Position numbers and translations under genes: made by a program | In this document: one piece after another, positions 31,842 to 41,200 of the stretch | Layout of the letters: every line of letters begins with the position of its first letter | Numbering within the stretch: position 1 is the stretch's first letter | Assembly (NCBI RefSeq): GCF_036227605.1 | Contig: NZ_CP109487.1 | Coordinates: 7,923,001 to 7,987,000, forward strand | From: Streptomyces sp. NBC_01439 | GTDB lineage: Bacteria > Actinomycetota > Actinomycetes > Streptomycetales > Streptomycetaceae | Direction of reading: 5' to 3' | Length of the DNA: 64,000 nucleotides | The notes under the pieces: model-generated | What the model saw: the letters and a program-made list of their open reading frames with translations, nothing else | What the model was told of the DNA's origin: nothing | Databases searched by the model: none

Positions 31842-33223
31842 GCGGCGGCCGCCGGCGGCTCGGCCGGGTCTGGCGCAGGCGCGGCCCCCTGCGCACCCGG
31901 CTGGCGCTGTCGGTCACCGCCGCCGTGGCCCTCGTGGCCGTCGGGGTGTGCGCGGCGGCGTTCCTGGTGGTCCGGTCCGCGCTCTACGAGCAGCTCGACC
32001 TCAGCCTCACCCAGTCCGCGCGGCTGGCCGCCCAGCGCAACCCGGGGGCCGCGCCGGGCACCCTGGCCGGGGAATGCCGGTTCCTGGCGGCCCCCGCCTG
32101 CGCGGAGGTGGTGGCGGCCGACCCGGCCGAGGATCCCGCGACCCGGGGACTGCTGCCCGTGGACCCGGCCGCGCGGGAGGTCGCCGCGGGCCGGAAGGCC
32201 CCCTACTACACCAACATCACGGTGGCCGGACATCCCGCCCGGATGCTCACCACCGACTACGCCAAGGGGCGCGCCCTCCAGGTGGCCCTGCGGGCCGACA
32301 CCGTCGAGGACGGCATCGAGGAGGCAGCCCAATGGCTGGTGCTGACGGCGGTGATCGGCGTGGTGCTGGCCGCCCTCCTGGGGTCCTGGGTCTCGCGGAC
32401 CGGCCTGGCCCCGGTCACCCGGCTCACCGCGACGGCCGAGCGGATCGCCGCCACCCGCGACGCACGGCACCGGATCGAACTGCCGCCACCGGGGCGGGAG
32501 GACGAGATCACCCGGCTGGCCACGAGCTTCAACACCATGCTGGGGGAGCTCGAACAGTCGATCGCCGCACAGCGCCAACTGGTCGCGGACGCCTCCCACG
32601 AGCTGCGCACCCCGCTGACGGCGCTGCGGACCAATGCCGAACTGCTGGCCCGGGCCGATCGGCTCACCCCCGACCAGCGCGACCGCGCCTCGGCCGCGCT
32701 GGGGCGGCAGCTGCGGGAAGTGACGGGGCTCGTGGGAGACCTGATCGAGCTGGCACGCGACGAAGAGCCGCAGCCGCTGGTGGAACAGGTCCGGTTGGGT
32801 GCGCTGGTGGAGCACTGCGCGCAGGCGGCGCGCACGCACTGGCCGGCCGTTCCCTTCCACGTACGCGTGCCGGACGGGCCCGTCGTGGTGCCCGGGGTAC
32901 CCGCGCGACTCAGCCGACTGCTGGGGAACCTGCTCGACAACGCGGCCAAGTTCAGCGGGAACGGGCTGCCCGTCGAGGTGGAGCTGGTGGCGGGCTCCCC
33001 CGGCCGGGGACCGCAGCTGACGGTCCGTGACCACGGGCCGGGGATCTCGCCGGACGACCTGCCGCACGTCTTCGACCGCTTCAACCGGGCCGGAGCGGCC
33101 CGCGCCCTGCCGGGGTCGGGACTCGGCCTCGCCATGGCCCGGCAGATCGCGCGGGCGCACTCCGCCGAGCTGACGGCGGAGGCCGCGCCGGGCGGGGGCG
33201 CGTTGTTCCGACTGGTGTTCTGA
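31838..33223 (+). CDS. sensor histidine kinase, partner of the OmpR regulator
   Basis: This is a 461-residue membrane kinase. Two transmembrane helices (about residues 22-45, LALSVTAAVALVAVGVCAAAF, and about 168-188, LVLTAVIGVVLAALLGSWV) bracket an extracytoplasmic sensor domain of about 120 residues with two Cys (GECRFLAAPACAE) that could form a disulfide. A HAMP linker (TGLAPVTRLTATAERI) leads to the HisKA site ADASHELRTPLTALRTN (His about 254). The ATPase domain has N-box NLLDNAAKFS, G1 DHGPGIS, F-box FDRFNR and G2 GSGLGLAMARQI. It shares an operon with the regulator by a 4-nt overlap. Confidence 0.93.
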   Translation: MSGGRRRLGRVWRRRGPLRTRLALSVTAAVALVAVGVCAAAFLVVRSALYEQLDLSLTQSARLAAQRNPGAAPGTLAGECRFLAAPACAEVVAADPAEDPATRGLLPVDPAAREVAAGRKAPYYTNITVAGHPARMLTTDYAKGRALQVALRADTVEDGIEEAAQWLVLTAVIGVVLAALLGSWVSRTGLAPVTRLTATAERIAATRDARHRIELPPPGREDEITRLATSFNTMLGELEQSIAAQRQLVADASHELRTPLTALRTNAELLARADRLTPDQRDRASAALGRQLREVTGLVGDLIELARDEEPQPLVEQVRLGALVEHCAQAARTHWPAVPFHVRVPDGPVVVPGVPARLSRLLGNLLDNAAKFSGNGLPVEVELVAGSPGRGPQLTVRDHGPGISPDDLPHVFDRFNRAGAARALPGSGLGLAMARQIARAHSAELTAEAAPGGGALFRLVF

Positions 33224-33358
33224 ACGGGGCCGGCCGGGACCGGAGCATTCGGTCCGGCTCGTCCCTCGCGTCCCGGTCGGGTGGGACGCAGGAGGCCGCC
33301 GCGCTCCCTGTGGCAGCTTTCCGATGCCATCAGGTCACCAGCGAAAGGCCGTCTCGGC

Positions 33359-33523
33359 ATGCGCATCTCCCGCCCCGGGAAGGGCGTTGCCCCGCTCCTC
33401 CTCGCCGCGTCCGCCGTCGGCGCGCTGCTGGTCACCGCCCCGCGACGGCTCGTTCGGCCCCAAGACCGAGGCGGCCGTGCAATCAAGACCCGGGGCTACC
33501 TCCTCCCTGCCGCGGAGGGCTAG
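33359..33523 (+). pseudogene. decayed secreted peptidoglycan-binding-domain gene
   Basis: ATG 33359 has a GAAAGG site and begins a good signal peptide (MRISRPGKGVAPLLLAASAV...LLVTAP). After about 28 codons the sense switches frame: from 33444, in the +1 frame, comes DGSFGPKTEAAVQS, the unmistakable repeat of the peptidoglycan-binding domain 1 family. The stretch that should join signal peptide and repeat is deleted, and a second indel follows the repeat. The remaining sequence 33224-33358 and 33524-33675 shows no other gene. It would originally have encoded a small wall-binding secreted protein. Confidence 0.65.
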
Positions 33524-33675
33524 GTCGTCTTCTTCAGATCATCCGGTCGACCGTCGACGTGTGTCGTTGGCTGACGCTTGTGATCTTCGGCCCAGTCTCC
33601 AGTAGCACCCTCCGTCGGGCGGCCGACCTGAGGCAAGGTGACCGGTGAGGAGTCCGCAGACGGGGGAGAGATCTG

Positions 33676-34476
33676 ATGGAGCGGCACGTCGAGTTCGAAC
33701 GTCTGCACAACTTCCGGGACCTGGGCGGCTACCGGTCCGCCGACGGTCGCACCGTGCGGTGGGGGACCGTGTACCGGGCCGACTCGCTCGGCAAGCTGGC
33801 GGGCGGCGACTGGGAGCGGTTCCTGGAGCTCGGGATCGGGACCGTGATCGACCTGCGGTATCCGTGGGAGATCGAGGCCAAGGGGCGGGTGCCCGAGGCG
33901 GAGCGCTTCCGCTACGTCAACCTGAGCATCGAGCACCGGCCGTACGACCAGGCCGAGATCGATCCGGACATCGACCCCTGGCGGTACCTCGCGGACCGGT
34001 TCGCCGAGGTCACCGAGGACGGGGCCGAGGAGATACGGCAGGTGCTGGAGGAGCTGGCGCAGGCCCCCGGCCCCCTGGTGTTCCACTGCACCTCGGGCAA
34101 GGACCGGACCGGGCTCATCGGGGTCTTCCTGCTGACCCTGCTCGGGGTGGACCGGGCGGACGTCCTCGCGGACTTCGCGCTCACCGAGCTGGCCACCGAG
34201 CGGCTCGCCGCCGACTGGCGGGCCGCCAACTCGGGGCGGGTGATGAAGTGGCCGAGCTACGGCCGTGCCCCCGCAGTGATCATGGAGTTGGTGCTCGCGG
34301 ACCTGGAAGCCCGGTACGGATCCGTGCACGGGTACCTCACCGACCGGGTCGGGCTGTCGGAGGGGACCGCGCAGCGGTTGCGTTCCCGCCTGCTGACCGG
34401 CACCGGCACCGGCACCGGCACCGGCGACGACGGGGGCACCGGCCACGACGGGGGCGAGGGCCACCGCGCGACGTGA
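33676..34476 (+). CDS. tyrosine-protein phosphatase (PTP/DSP-like lipid-tyrosine phosphatase)
   Basis: The product is 266 residues. It has the bacterial PTP signature: N-terminal LHNFRDLGGYRSADGRTVRWG with an FRADSL-like YRADSLGKL, an IDLRYPWE strand, and the P-loop HCTSGKDRTG (C-x5-R, about residues 136-145). The K-D next to the Cys resembles the MptpB/LipA subgroup, which can also act on phosphoinositides. The C-terminus ends in a low-complexity GT/GD tail encoded by a GGCACC hexamer repeat (about 34398-34425). No partner kinase is adjacent. The monocistronic location gives no clue to substrate. Confidence 0.88.
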   Translation: MERHVEFERLHNFRDLGGYRSADGRTVRWGTVYRADSLGKLAGGDWERFLELGIGTVIDLRYPWEIEAKGRVPEAERFRYVNLSIEHRPYDQAEIDPDIDPWRYLADRFAEVTEDGAEEIRQVLEELAQAPGPLVFHCTSGKDRTGLIGVFLLTLLGVDRADVLADFALTELATERLAADWRAANSGRVMKWPSYGRAPAVIMELVLADLEARYGSVHGYLTDRVGLSEGTAQRLRSRLLTGTGTGTGTGDDGGTGHDGGEGHRAT

Positions 34477-34545
34477 AGTCGCTCTAGTGGCGCCACGGCG
34501 CGTCTCCTACCATCGGAGCACGGGGTGGGGGAGGGGGGTGCGTTC

Positions 34546-35490
34546 GTGGCAGCGCACGTAGGGCGGCTGGAACGCTTCGTGGCCTGGGTGCTGCGGAACG
34601 TCGACGTCGTGGTCGCCCTGGGCATCGCGATGGCGGTCGGACTCCTCGACATCTTCGGAGACGTCATCAGTGACGACGTCTCCTCCGGTGCCACCCTCGT
34701 CGTGCTCGGCCTCCTCGCGACCGGGTCGATCGTGGAGCGGGTGCGCCGGCCCGCGAGCATCCAGGAGGCGATGAGCGGGACCCGGCAGGCCCTGGAAGAC
34801 CTGGCGATGGTGCGCTCGCTCTCCGGCAACGAGGTCGGCGAGGCACTGCGCAAGGCCCGTCAGCACACCAATCTCTGGTACTTCAAGGGCGGTACGGGCA
34901 CCTACCTGCGGGCGGTCACGCTGCCCCTGTGCGTGGCCGCCGCGAAGGAACAGCGCTCGCAGCTCAACGTGAAGATCGACATCGTCAATCCGGCCGACGA
35001 GCGGGCCTGCGCCGCGTACGCCCGGTTCCGGCAGATGTTCGGCGGGCAGCGTCGCGGCGACGACGTGTGGACCACCGACCGGGTCCGTCGGGAGTCGTAC
35101 GCGACCGTCCTCGCCGCCTGCTGGTACCAGCGGCAGTTGACCACGCTGGAGATCAGCGTGCACTTGTCGGCCGCCGTGCCGACGCTGCGCTTCGACCTGT
35201 CCGAGACCTGCCTCGTCATCACCCAGGACGACCAGTCCCGGGTGAACCTGCTGGTGGAGCGCGGGCAGCCGCTCTACGACTACTACGTGACCGAGTTGCA
35301 CCAGAGCCGCGAGCAGGCCACCGTGCTCGATCTGCGCGTCGCCTCCCCGCTCGGCCAGGAGCCCACCGTCGACGAGGTGCGGACGCTCTTCGACGACCTA
35401 CGGCTGCCCTTGCCGCGCGTCTTCACCGACAGCGACATCGGCAAGATCATCGAAAAGGCCCTGCACGCGGAGGACCCCTACAGGAGGTGA
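34546..35490 (+). CDS. two-TM membrane protein of unknown function (first gene of a three-gene cassette)
   Basis: The product is 314 residues from GTG 34546, chosen because GGAGGGG lies 9 nt upstream; GTG 34525 is an alternative. Two N-terminal hydrophobic helices (VVVALGIAMAVGLLDIF and GATLVVLGLLATGSIV) precede a cytoplasmic domain that starts TNLWYFKGGTGTYLRAVTLP (about residue 105) and ends with VYTDSDIGKIIEKAL-like FTDSDIGKIIEKAL. I do not recognise the domain. The arrangement of a 2-TM anchor and a compact domain resembles effector proteins of bacterial conflict systems, but that is analogy only. The cupin-like gene starts 20 nt downstream and the phosphatase gene follows. Confidence 0.75.
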   Translation: MAAHVGRLERFVAWVLRNVDVVVALGIAMAVGLLDIFGDVISDDVSSGATLVVLGLLATGSIVERVRRPASIQEAMSGTRQALEDLAMVRSLSGNEVGEALRKARQHTNLWYFKGGTGTYLRAVTLPLCVAAAKEQRSQLNVKIDIVNPADERACAAYARFRQMFGGQRRGDDVWTTDRVRRESYATVLAACWYQRQLTTLEISVHLSAAVPTLRFDLSETCLVITQDDQSRVNLLVERGQPLYDYYVTELHQSREQATVLDLRVASPLGQEPTVDEVRTLFDDLRLPLPRVFTDSDIGKIIEKALHAEDPYRR

Positions 35491-35509
35491 TGCGCTCCGG
35501 CGCGTGCCC

Positions 35510-36133
35510 ATGGACCGCGAGCTCGAAACCACCCTCGTCACCCTGGAGGAAATCGCCTCCGGGGCAAGGGAGTTACATGCTGTCCGTCATCCGCTCGGAT
35601 TCCTCTGCCTGCCACTGCTGAGAGAGGGGCCGCGCGGAATCTGCGTGCATCTCTTCGAGATCGGCAACCGTGCCGATCCGGAGGCGTCACCGATGCACGC
35701 CCACAGTTGGGAACTGCGCAGCCGCGTGCTGTACGGGCGGGTGGCGAACCTCCCCGTACGGACGAGCGCGGTGCGGGACGGCGAGGAGGGCGCCACTCAC
35801 CGGGTCTTCGAGGTGTTCAGCGGGAGCGACGGCGTGGACGAGATCCGGCCGACCCCCCTCCTGGTGCGGAGCGAGCCCGGCCCCGCCCACGTCAGCGCGG
35901 GCGGCCAGAGGTACACCCTGGCGGCCGGCGAGTTCCACGCCACCGCGCTGGAGGGCGTGGAGCCCGCGGCCACCCTGGTGCACGGCACGTCGATCCCCGG
36001 GCAGCTCGACCTCTCGCTCGGCCCGCTCGACGGCCGGCCGCGCCGCACGACCCGCCGGCTGTGCGACACCGCGCAGACCGTGCGCAGCGTCCACACCGTC
36101 CTCAGGAGGATCGATGCCGAGCAGCGGGCCTGA
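35510..36133 (+). CDS. cupin-like protein of unknown function
   Basis: The product is 207 residues from ATG 35510; an in-frame GTG at 35504 is possible. The AGGAGG at 35482-35487 is rather far, so the start is uncertain. The sequence PMHAHSWELRSRVLYGRVAN, GQRYTLAAGEFHAT and ATLVHGTSIPGQ suggests a double-stranded beta-helix (cupin or cysteine-dioxygenase-like) with His residues placed for a metal. Codon 22 is TTA (35573-35575), implying bldA dependence. It overlaps the phosphatase-like gene by 20 nt. Function is unknown; the conserved coupling suggests it acts with its neighbours. Confidence 0.72.
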   Translation: MDRELETTLVTLEEIASGARELHAVRHPLGFLCLPLLREGPRGICVHLFEIGNRADPEASPMHAHSWELRSRVLYGRVANLPVRTSAVRDGEEGATHRVFEVFSGSDGVDEIRPTPLLVRSEPGPAHVSAGGQRYTLAAGEFHATALEGVEPAATLVHGTSIPGQLDLSLGPLDGRPRRTTRRLCDTAQTVRSVHTVLRRIDAEQRA

Positions 36134-36944
36134 TTTCGACCACGAGAGGCGGGTCGCCGTCGCCGCGGCGGAGGAGGCGGGCGGCCTGCTGCGCACGCGT
36201 TTCGGCACGGCGCGGTGCGTGCGGACGAAGGGCGGGTCCGGGGACGTGCAGGTGGACCTCGACCTCGCCGCCGAGGAGCTCGTGCTCGGCCGGATACGGC
36301 GCCACTTCCCGCACGACCGGATCCTGTCCGAGGAAGCCGGGCTGCTCGAGGCTGCGGGCGAACGGACCTGGCTGGTCGACCCGTTGGACGGCAGCAACAA
36401 CGTCGTGATCGGGCTGCCCACCTACGCCGTCGGGATCGGATTGTGCCTGGGTGGCAACCCCGTGATGGGAGTGGTGCACGAGCCGGTCACCGGGGAGACC
36501 TGGCACGCGGTCAGGGGGTACGGGGCCCAGGGGCCGTCCGGCGCGCTGCCCGGCCCCGACCCCGCCCTGCCGCGCCCCGGCCCCGTCGTCGCCTGGACCC
36601 AGGGGTACGCCGTGGAACGGGGCGACGTGACGGCGGTGGCCCTGCGCGCGGTGCTGGAGCTGCGCTGCCGGCGCGTCCTGCAACTGTGGGCGCCGCTGCT
36701 CGGCTGGAGCCTGCTGGCGCGCGGCACCATCGACGCCTTCGTCGGCTACCGCGCCGAGGGCGTGGACCTGCCGACCGGGGCGCTGCTCGCGGCCGAGGCG
36801 GGCGTGGAGCTGCGCACGCTGTCCGGGACGACCTTCAGACCCGGCTTCGCCGGGGCCGACACCGGGCGCAGCTTCGTGGCGGCGCGCGGCGAGACCCTCG
36901 CGTACCTGCTGGGGGAGGTGGGGGCCGTCACCCCGGGAGCCTAG
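36114..36944 (+). CDS. inositol monophosphatase-family phosphatase
   Basis: The product is 276 residues from ATG 36114, with CAGGAGG at 5 nt. Mg-dependent IMPase motifs are present: SEEAGLLE (about residue 70), WLVDPLDGSNNVVIGLPTYAV (motif A; about 86, usual form W-x-x-D-P-x-D-G-T-x-N), and YRAEGVDLPTGALLAAEAGVEL (motif B variant, with Asp kept; about 213-234). Substrates in this family include inositol phosphates, 3'-phosphoadenosine 5'-phosphate and fructose 1,6-bisphosphate, so a nucleotide or signalling phosphate is possible. It closes a three-gene cassette with the 2-TM and cupin-like proteins. Its TAG stop shares CTAG with the convergent permease gene. Confidence 0.82.
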   Translation: MPSSGPDFDHERRVAVAAAEEAGGLLRTRFGTARCVRTKGGSGDVQVDLDLAAEELVLGRIRRHFPHDRILSEEAGLLEAAGERTWLVDPLDGSNNVVIGLPTYAVGIGLCLGGNPVMGVVHEPVTGETWHAVRGYGAQGPSGALPGPDPALPRPGPVVAWTQGYAVERGDVTAVALRAVLELRCRRVLQLWAPLLGWSLLARGTIDAFVGYRAEGVDLPTGALLAAEAGVELRTLSGTTFRPGFAGADTGRSFVAARGETLAYLLGEVGAVTPGA

Positions 36945-38152
36945 GTCGTGGCCGCCAGCGCCAGCGTCGCCGCCAGGGTGCCCGCCACCGCCAGCACGAG
37001 GCCCGTACCGAAGAAGCGGCCCAGGTCGATCCGGGTGCCGTGCCAGCGGCAGCGCTCGAACCACAGGAGGGTGGCCAGCGAGGCCCACGGCGTGATGACC
37101 GGTCCCACGTTGACGCCGATCAGCTGGGCGAGCAGCTGCTCGTGGTTGGCCACCGGGATCGCCGCCTCGCCCGCCAGGTAGGCCGGGAGGTTGTTCAGCA
37201 CGTTCGAGAAGCCCGCGCCGACCGCCGCCGACCGCAGCATTCCGACGACGTCGTTGTCCGAGCCCATCGCCGCCGCGAGGATCTCGTGCAGTCCGTGGGC
37301 GTTGACCGTCTCCACGACCAGGAACATTCCCGGGACCAGGACGAGGAGCCGCCAGGGGATCAGGGACAGGCGCAGCGCCTCGCGGCCCCGCACCCAGAAG
37401 GCCACGACCACGATCAGCGCGGCCGCCATCGACGCCGACCACAGCGGCACGTCGGCGAGCAGGATCGCCAGCAGGAACCCGGCGCACGCCACCGCGCTCA
37501 CCCGGAACAGGACCGGATCCGCGGGGCGCGGCAGGGGCGGAGGGACGTACCGGGTCTCGGCGCGGCGCCCGGGGCGCCAGTAGAAGACCCACAGGCAGGC
37601 CATCGTGACCGCGATGGCGGCCAACTGCGGCGCCCACATGGTGGCGGCCATCTCCGACGGGGTCAGCGCGATGCGGTCCGCGGCCAGCAGGTTCGTCAGG
37701 TTCGATACGGGAAGCAGCAGGCTGGCCGTGTTCGCGAGCCACACCGTGGTCATCGCCAGCGGTACGGGTGCGATGCCGACCCGGGTCGCCAGCGCCAACA
37801 TCACCGGGGTGAGCAGGACCGCCGTCGTGTCCAGGTTGAGGGTGATGGTGGTGACGGAGGCGAACAGCACGCAGAGGCAGAAGAGGAGCGGGTACCTGCC
37901 GCGCCCCGCCCGGGCCACCCAGGTGGCGACGACGTCGAAGACCTCCGCCTTGCCGGTCAGCTCGGCGAGGACGATGACGGTCGCGAGGAACACCACCAGC
38001 GGACCGATGCGCTCCAACACGTCCGCGGCGGGTCCTGTGGGCAGCAGGCCCGTGGCGACGCACAGCGCACCGAGTGCGAGCAGGCCGCCGGCCAGCCAGT
38101 CCAGTGGATGCAGACGCCTGAGGAGGGACACGGCGAACAGGTTCGCACACAC
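36941..38152 (-). CDS. SLC13/ArsB-type permease
   Basis: This 403-residue membrane protein has about 11 hydrophobic segments, starting LDWLAGGLLALGALCVATGL. Family traits include LVVFLATVIVLAELTGKAEVFD, the segment TITLNLDTTAVLLTPVMLAL, and the repeat-related SNVLNNLPAYLAG, both of which carry the N-x-x-x-T/P hairpin motif of ion-transporter superfamily members such as ArsB and citrate or dicarboxylate permeases. Start is GTG 38152; GTG 38131 is possible and neither has a strong ribosome site. No ArsR or ArsC gene is near, so an arsenite role is not supported; an organic-anion substrate is equally likely. Confidence 0.82.
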   Translation of the reverse strand: MCANLFAVSLLRRLHPLDWLAGGLLALGALCVATGLLPTGPAADVLERIGPLVVFLATVIVLAELTGKAEVFDVVATWVARAGRGRYPLLFCLCVLFASVTTITLNLDTTAVLLTPVMLALATRVGIAPVPLAMTTVWLANTASLLLPVSNLTNLLAADRIALTPSEMAATMWAPQLAAIAVTMACLWVFYWRPGRRAETRYVPPPLPRPADPVLFRVSAVACAGFLLAILLADVPLWSASMAAALIVVVAFWVRGREALRLSLIPWRLLVLVPGMFLVVETVNAHGLHEILAAAMGSDNDVVGMLRSAAVGAGFSNVLNNLPAYLAGEAAIPVANHEQLLAQLIGVNVGPVITPWASLATLLWFERCRWHGTRIDLGRFFGTGLVLAVAGTLAATLALAATT

Positions 38153-38250
38153 GCACGCCCCGACATCAGACGGGGCGGAAGGAATCGGACAGGTCCGCCC
38201 GGGCGGGGTGTCCGACGCCCCGCGGGAGACCGTCCCGTCCTTGCCGGGAC

Positions 38251-38281
38251 AAACCCGCCGCCGGGGGTGCGGCCCTACGAT
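38251..38281 (+). promoter_or_regulatory. predicted promoter of the TIR-NACHT-WD40 gene
   Basis: TTGCCG (38251-38256), a 19-bp spacer and TACGAT (38276-38281) lie upstream, the -10 ending 6 nt before ATG 38288. This fits a leaderless mRNA. A GGAG at 38282-38285 could instead serve ATG 38291. Confidence 0.4.
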
Positions 38282-38287
38282 GGAGTC

Positions 38288-41200
38288 ATGATGACGGACG
38301 GGCAATTCGGCGCTCCCGCAAGAGAGTTCGACTTCTTCATCAGTTACTCCCCGGCAGACGAGCAATGGGCCGCCTGGATCGCCTGGACCCTGGAGGAAGC
38401 CGGTTACCGCACGGTGGTGCAGGCCTGGGACTTCGTACCGGGAACCAACTTCATAGACTTCATGGACCGGGGGGTCAGCGAGTCCCTGGCGGTCATCGCC
38501 GTACTGTCCCGCCACTACGAGCGTTCCACCTACGGTCGCATGGAATGGCAGGCCGCGCTCCGGGCCTCGCCCGAGTCGCCCGAACGGAGGTTGCTGACCG
38601 TCCGGGTGGACGAGATCCCGATCGAGGGACTCCTCGCCACGATCACCTACGTCGACCTCGTCGGCGTGGCGGACATCGATGCGGCCCGCTCCCTGCTGCT
38701 CAACCGGGTCGGGCAGGCCGTCGACGGCCACGCCCGACCGGGTCGCCGTCCCGGCTTCCCGGGAACCGGGAGCGGGAGCGGGCCGGGACCCGTCCGGCAC
38801 CCGGAGCAGCCCAATCCGGGGCAGCCGCAGCCGAGCGCGCTCGCCGGCCCCGGCTGGTCGGGACGCCGGCGGCCCGCCAGGGCGCCGCTCTACCCGCAGG
38901 CCGCCGCGGCCGGCCACCGGGCCCGGGACACGGTGACCGTCCTGCACCTGGCCGGCCCCGACTTCGGGCGCGGCCGCGAACCCGACTCGCTCAGCCGGCA
39001 GATCCGCGGCGACCTCATCATGCTCAGGGACGCCGGGGCACCCGCCCCCGACCTGATGGTGGTCACCGGTGACCTCACCGCCTCCGGCAGCCCGCGCGAA
39101 TGCGATCAGGCCCTCACCTTCCTCACCGCCCTGCGCTCCCAGCTCGACCTGTCCCCCCAGCGGGTGATGGTGGTACCGGGCGCACAGGACGTGAACCGGG
39201 CCGCGTCCCAGGCCTACTTCCACACCTGCGAGGCCGACGAGGTGGCACCCCAGCCGCCGTACTGGCCCAAATGGCGCCACTACACCCGGCTGTTCCGCGG
39301 CCTCTACCAGGGCCTGGACACGGTCTTCGACAGCGACCAGCCCTGGACCCTCTTCCCGGTGCCCGAACTGAGCACGGTCGTGGCGGGATTCAACTCCTCC
39401 ATGGCCTACAGCCACCGCGCCGAGGAGCAGTACGGCTTCATCGGCCGCGACCAGGCCGCCTGGTTCGCCGAGGCCATGCGCCGGTACGAGGAGGAGGGCT
39501 GGCTGCGCATCGGCGCGCTCCGCCACCCGCTCACCGACGGCCGCCGCCCCGGCGACGCGGTCGGCGGCCCCGGCGGGCTGCGGGACGTCGACACCTTCGC
39601 CCGACTGGCCGCCCCGCGGCTCCACCTGCTGCTCCACGGGCCGACCGGCGGCCCGCGCACCACCACCTCGGCCCCCAGCCGCACCCAGCTCGCCGGGGCT
39701 CCAGGGGCCACAGGGTCTCCAGGTGCCACAGGGGGTCCAGGAGCGCCAGGGCCTTCCCCGACGTCCGGGGGCGCCGGTGAGCTGCCCCTGTTCGGCTCGG
39801 CGGCCCCCGCCAGGTTCCAGTTGCTCCAGGTCGGTGCCGAGGGCGTGACCCGCTGGGACGACCGGATCACCTCCGTGTCCGAGAGCTTCCCCGCCACCTG
39901 GCGGCAGACCCGCCGGGTCTTCCCCGTACCGGAACTCCCCGCCGTCATCAACGTCGAGCGGGCCGGCGGCCGGGCTCCCCTGGACGACCCGGCCGCCTCG
40001 CTCGCCGAACGGGTGAAGGAGATCTGCCGCGTGCGCCGGGAGGGCGTACGGCTGCGCGACGTCCCGCGCCGCGAACCCGGCGACATGGTGCAGATCATGG
40101 CCACCTGGCGGGAACAGGAGGACGGCGTCGTCCAACAACAGCGCATAGCCGTCCACCCCGGGAGCCCCACCGAGGAGGAAGTCGACCGCTTCATCGCCCA
40201 GGTGCACGCGACCGACACCGGCTCCGAAGCCGTCCTGGTGTACGCGGGCGACGCACCGGCCGGCGGCCTGCGCCGCCGGGCCGCCGCCCACGGCGTCCGG
40301 GTCCGGGTCCGCAGCTTCATCGAGTTCCAGGGCCTGCTCGACCTCCGGGGCTACGTCGCCGCGCAGACGGCCCGGCTGAGCAGCAGCGAGCAGTACGCCC
40401 CCGGCCTCTACCTGCCCCAGCGCTACCGCGACGCCGACCGCCCCGACGGCCAGGACGGTGCCGTCCAAGAACGCGACGGACTCGTCGAGGAACTGCTGGA
40501 GCTCCTGGAGTCCGACCACGGCCGGTTCGTCCTGCTCCTCGGCGACTTCGGACACGGCAAGACCTTCGCGCTGCGCGAGCTCGCCCGGCGCATCTCCGAA
40601 CAGCTCCCGCACCTGACCCCGCTGCTGATCCCGCTCAACTCCCTCGACCGGGCGCACAGCCTCGAAGGCCTGGTCGCCGCGCACCTGGCCGGCCACGACG
40701 TCGACACCATCGACCTGCGGGCCCTGCGCTACATGCTCGCCCAGGGCCGCGTCGTCCTGCTCTTCGACGGCTTCGACGAACTGGTCAACCGGGTCAGCTA
40801 CGACCGGGCCGCCGACCACCTCCAGGTCCTCCTCGACGCGGCCGTCGACCACGCCAAGATCGTCGTCAGCAGCCGCACCCAGCACTTCAAGTCGCACGCC
40901 CAGGTCCTCACCGCACTCGGCGAGCGCGTCGGCCTGCTCCCGCAACGCAGGATCCTGGCCGTCGAGGGGTTCACCCCCGCCCAGATCCGCTCCTACCTCG
41001 TACGCAGCTACGGCGACGAGCGCGCCGCCGACCGCCGCTACCAGCTCCTGCGCAACATCCCCGACCTGTTGATGCTGTGCCGCAATCCCCGGCTGCTCTC
41101 CTTCGTCGCCGATCTGAGCCAGGACCAGCTGCGCGCGGTCGCCGGAGCGGGCCGGGCGCTCAGCCCCGCCCGGCTGTACGAGGACGTGTTCACCTCCTGG

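Noticed and set aside
34398..34425. GGCACC hexamer tandem repeat as a phase-variation tract
   Set aside because: The unit is 6 nt, so length changes keep the reading frame; it only lengthens the phosphatase's Gly-Thr tail.
36941..38152. Arsenite efflux pump (ArsB) label for the permease
   Set aside because: The fold fits the ion-transporter superfamily, but there are no ars genes nearby, so only the superfamily is claimed.
36215..38287. Upstream extension of the plus-strand frame of the NLR-like gene (about 690 extra codons)
   Set aside because: It runs antisense through the SLC13-like permease gene and across the IMPase gene in another frame. Its composition is Arg/Gly/Pro-rich shadow, and the TIR domain begins properly at 38288.
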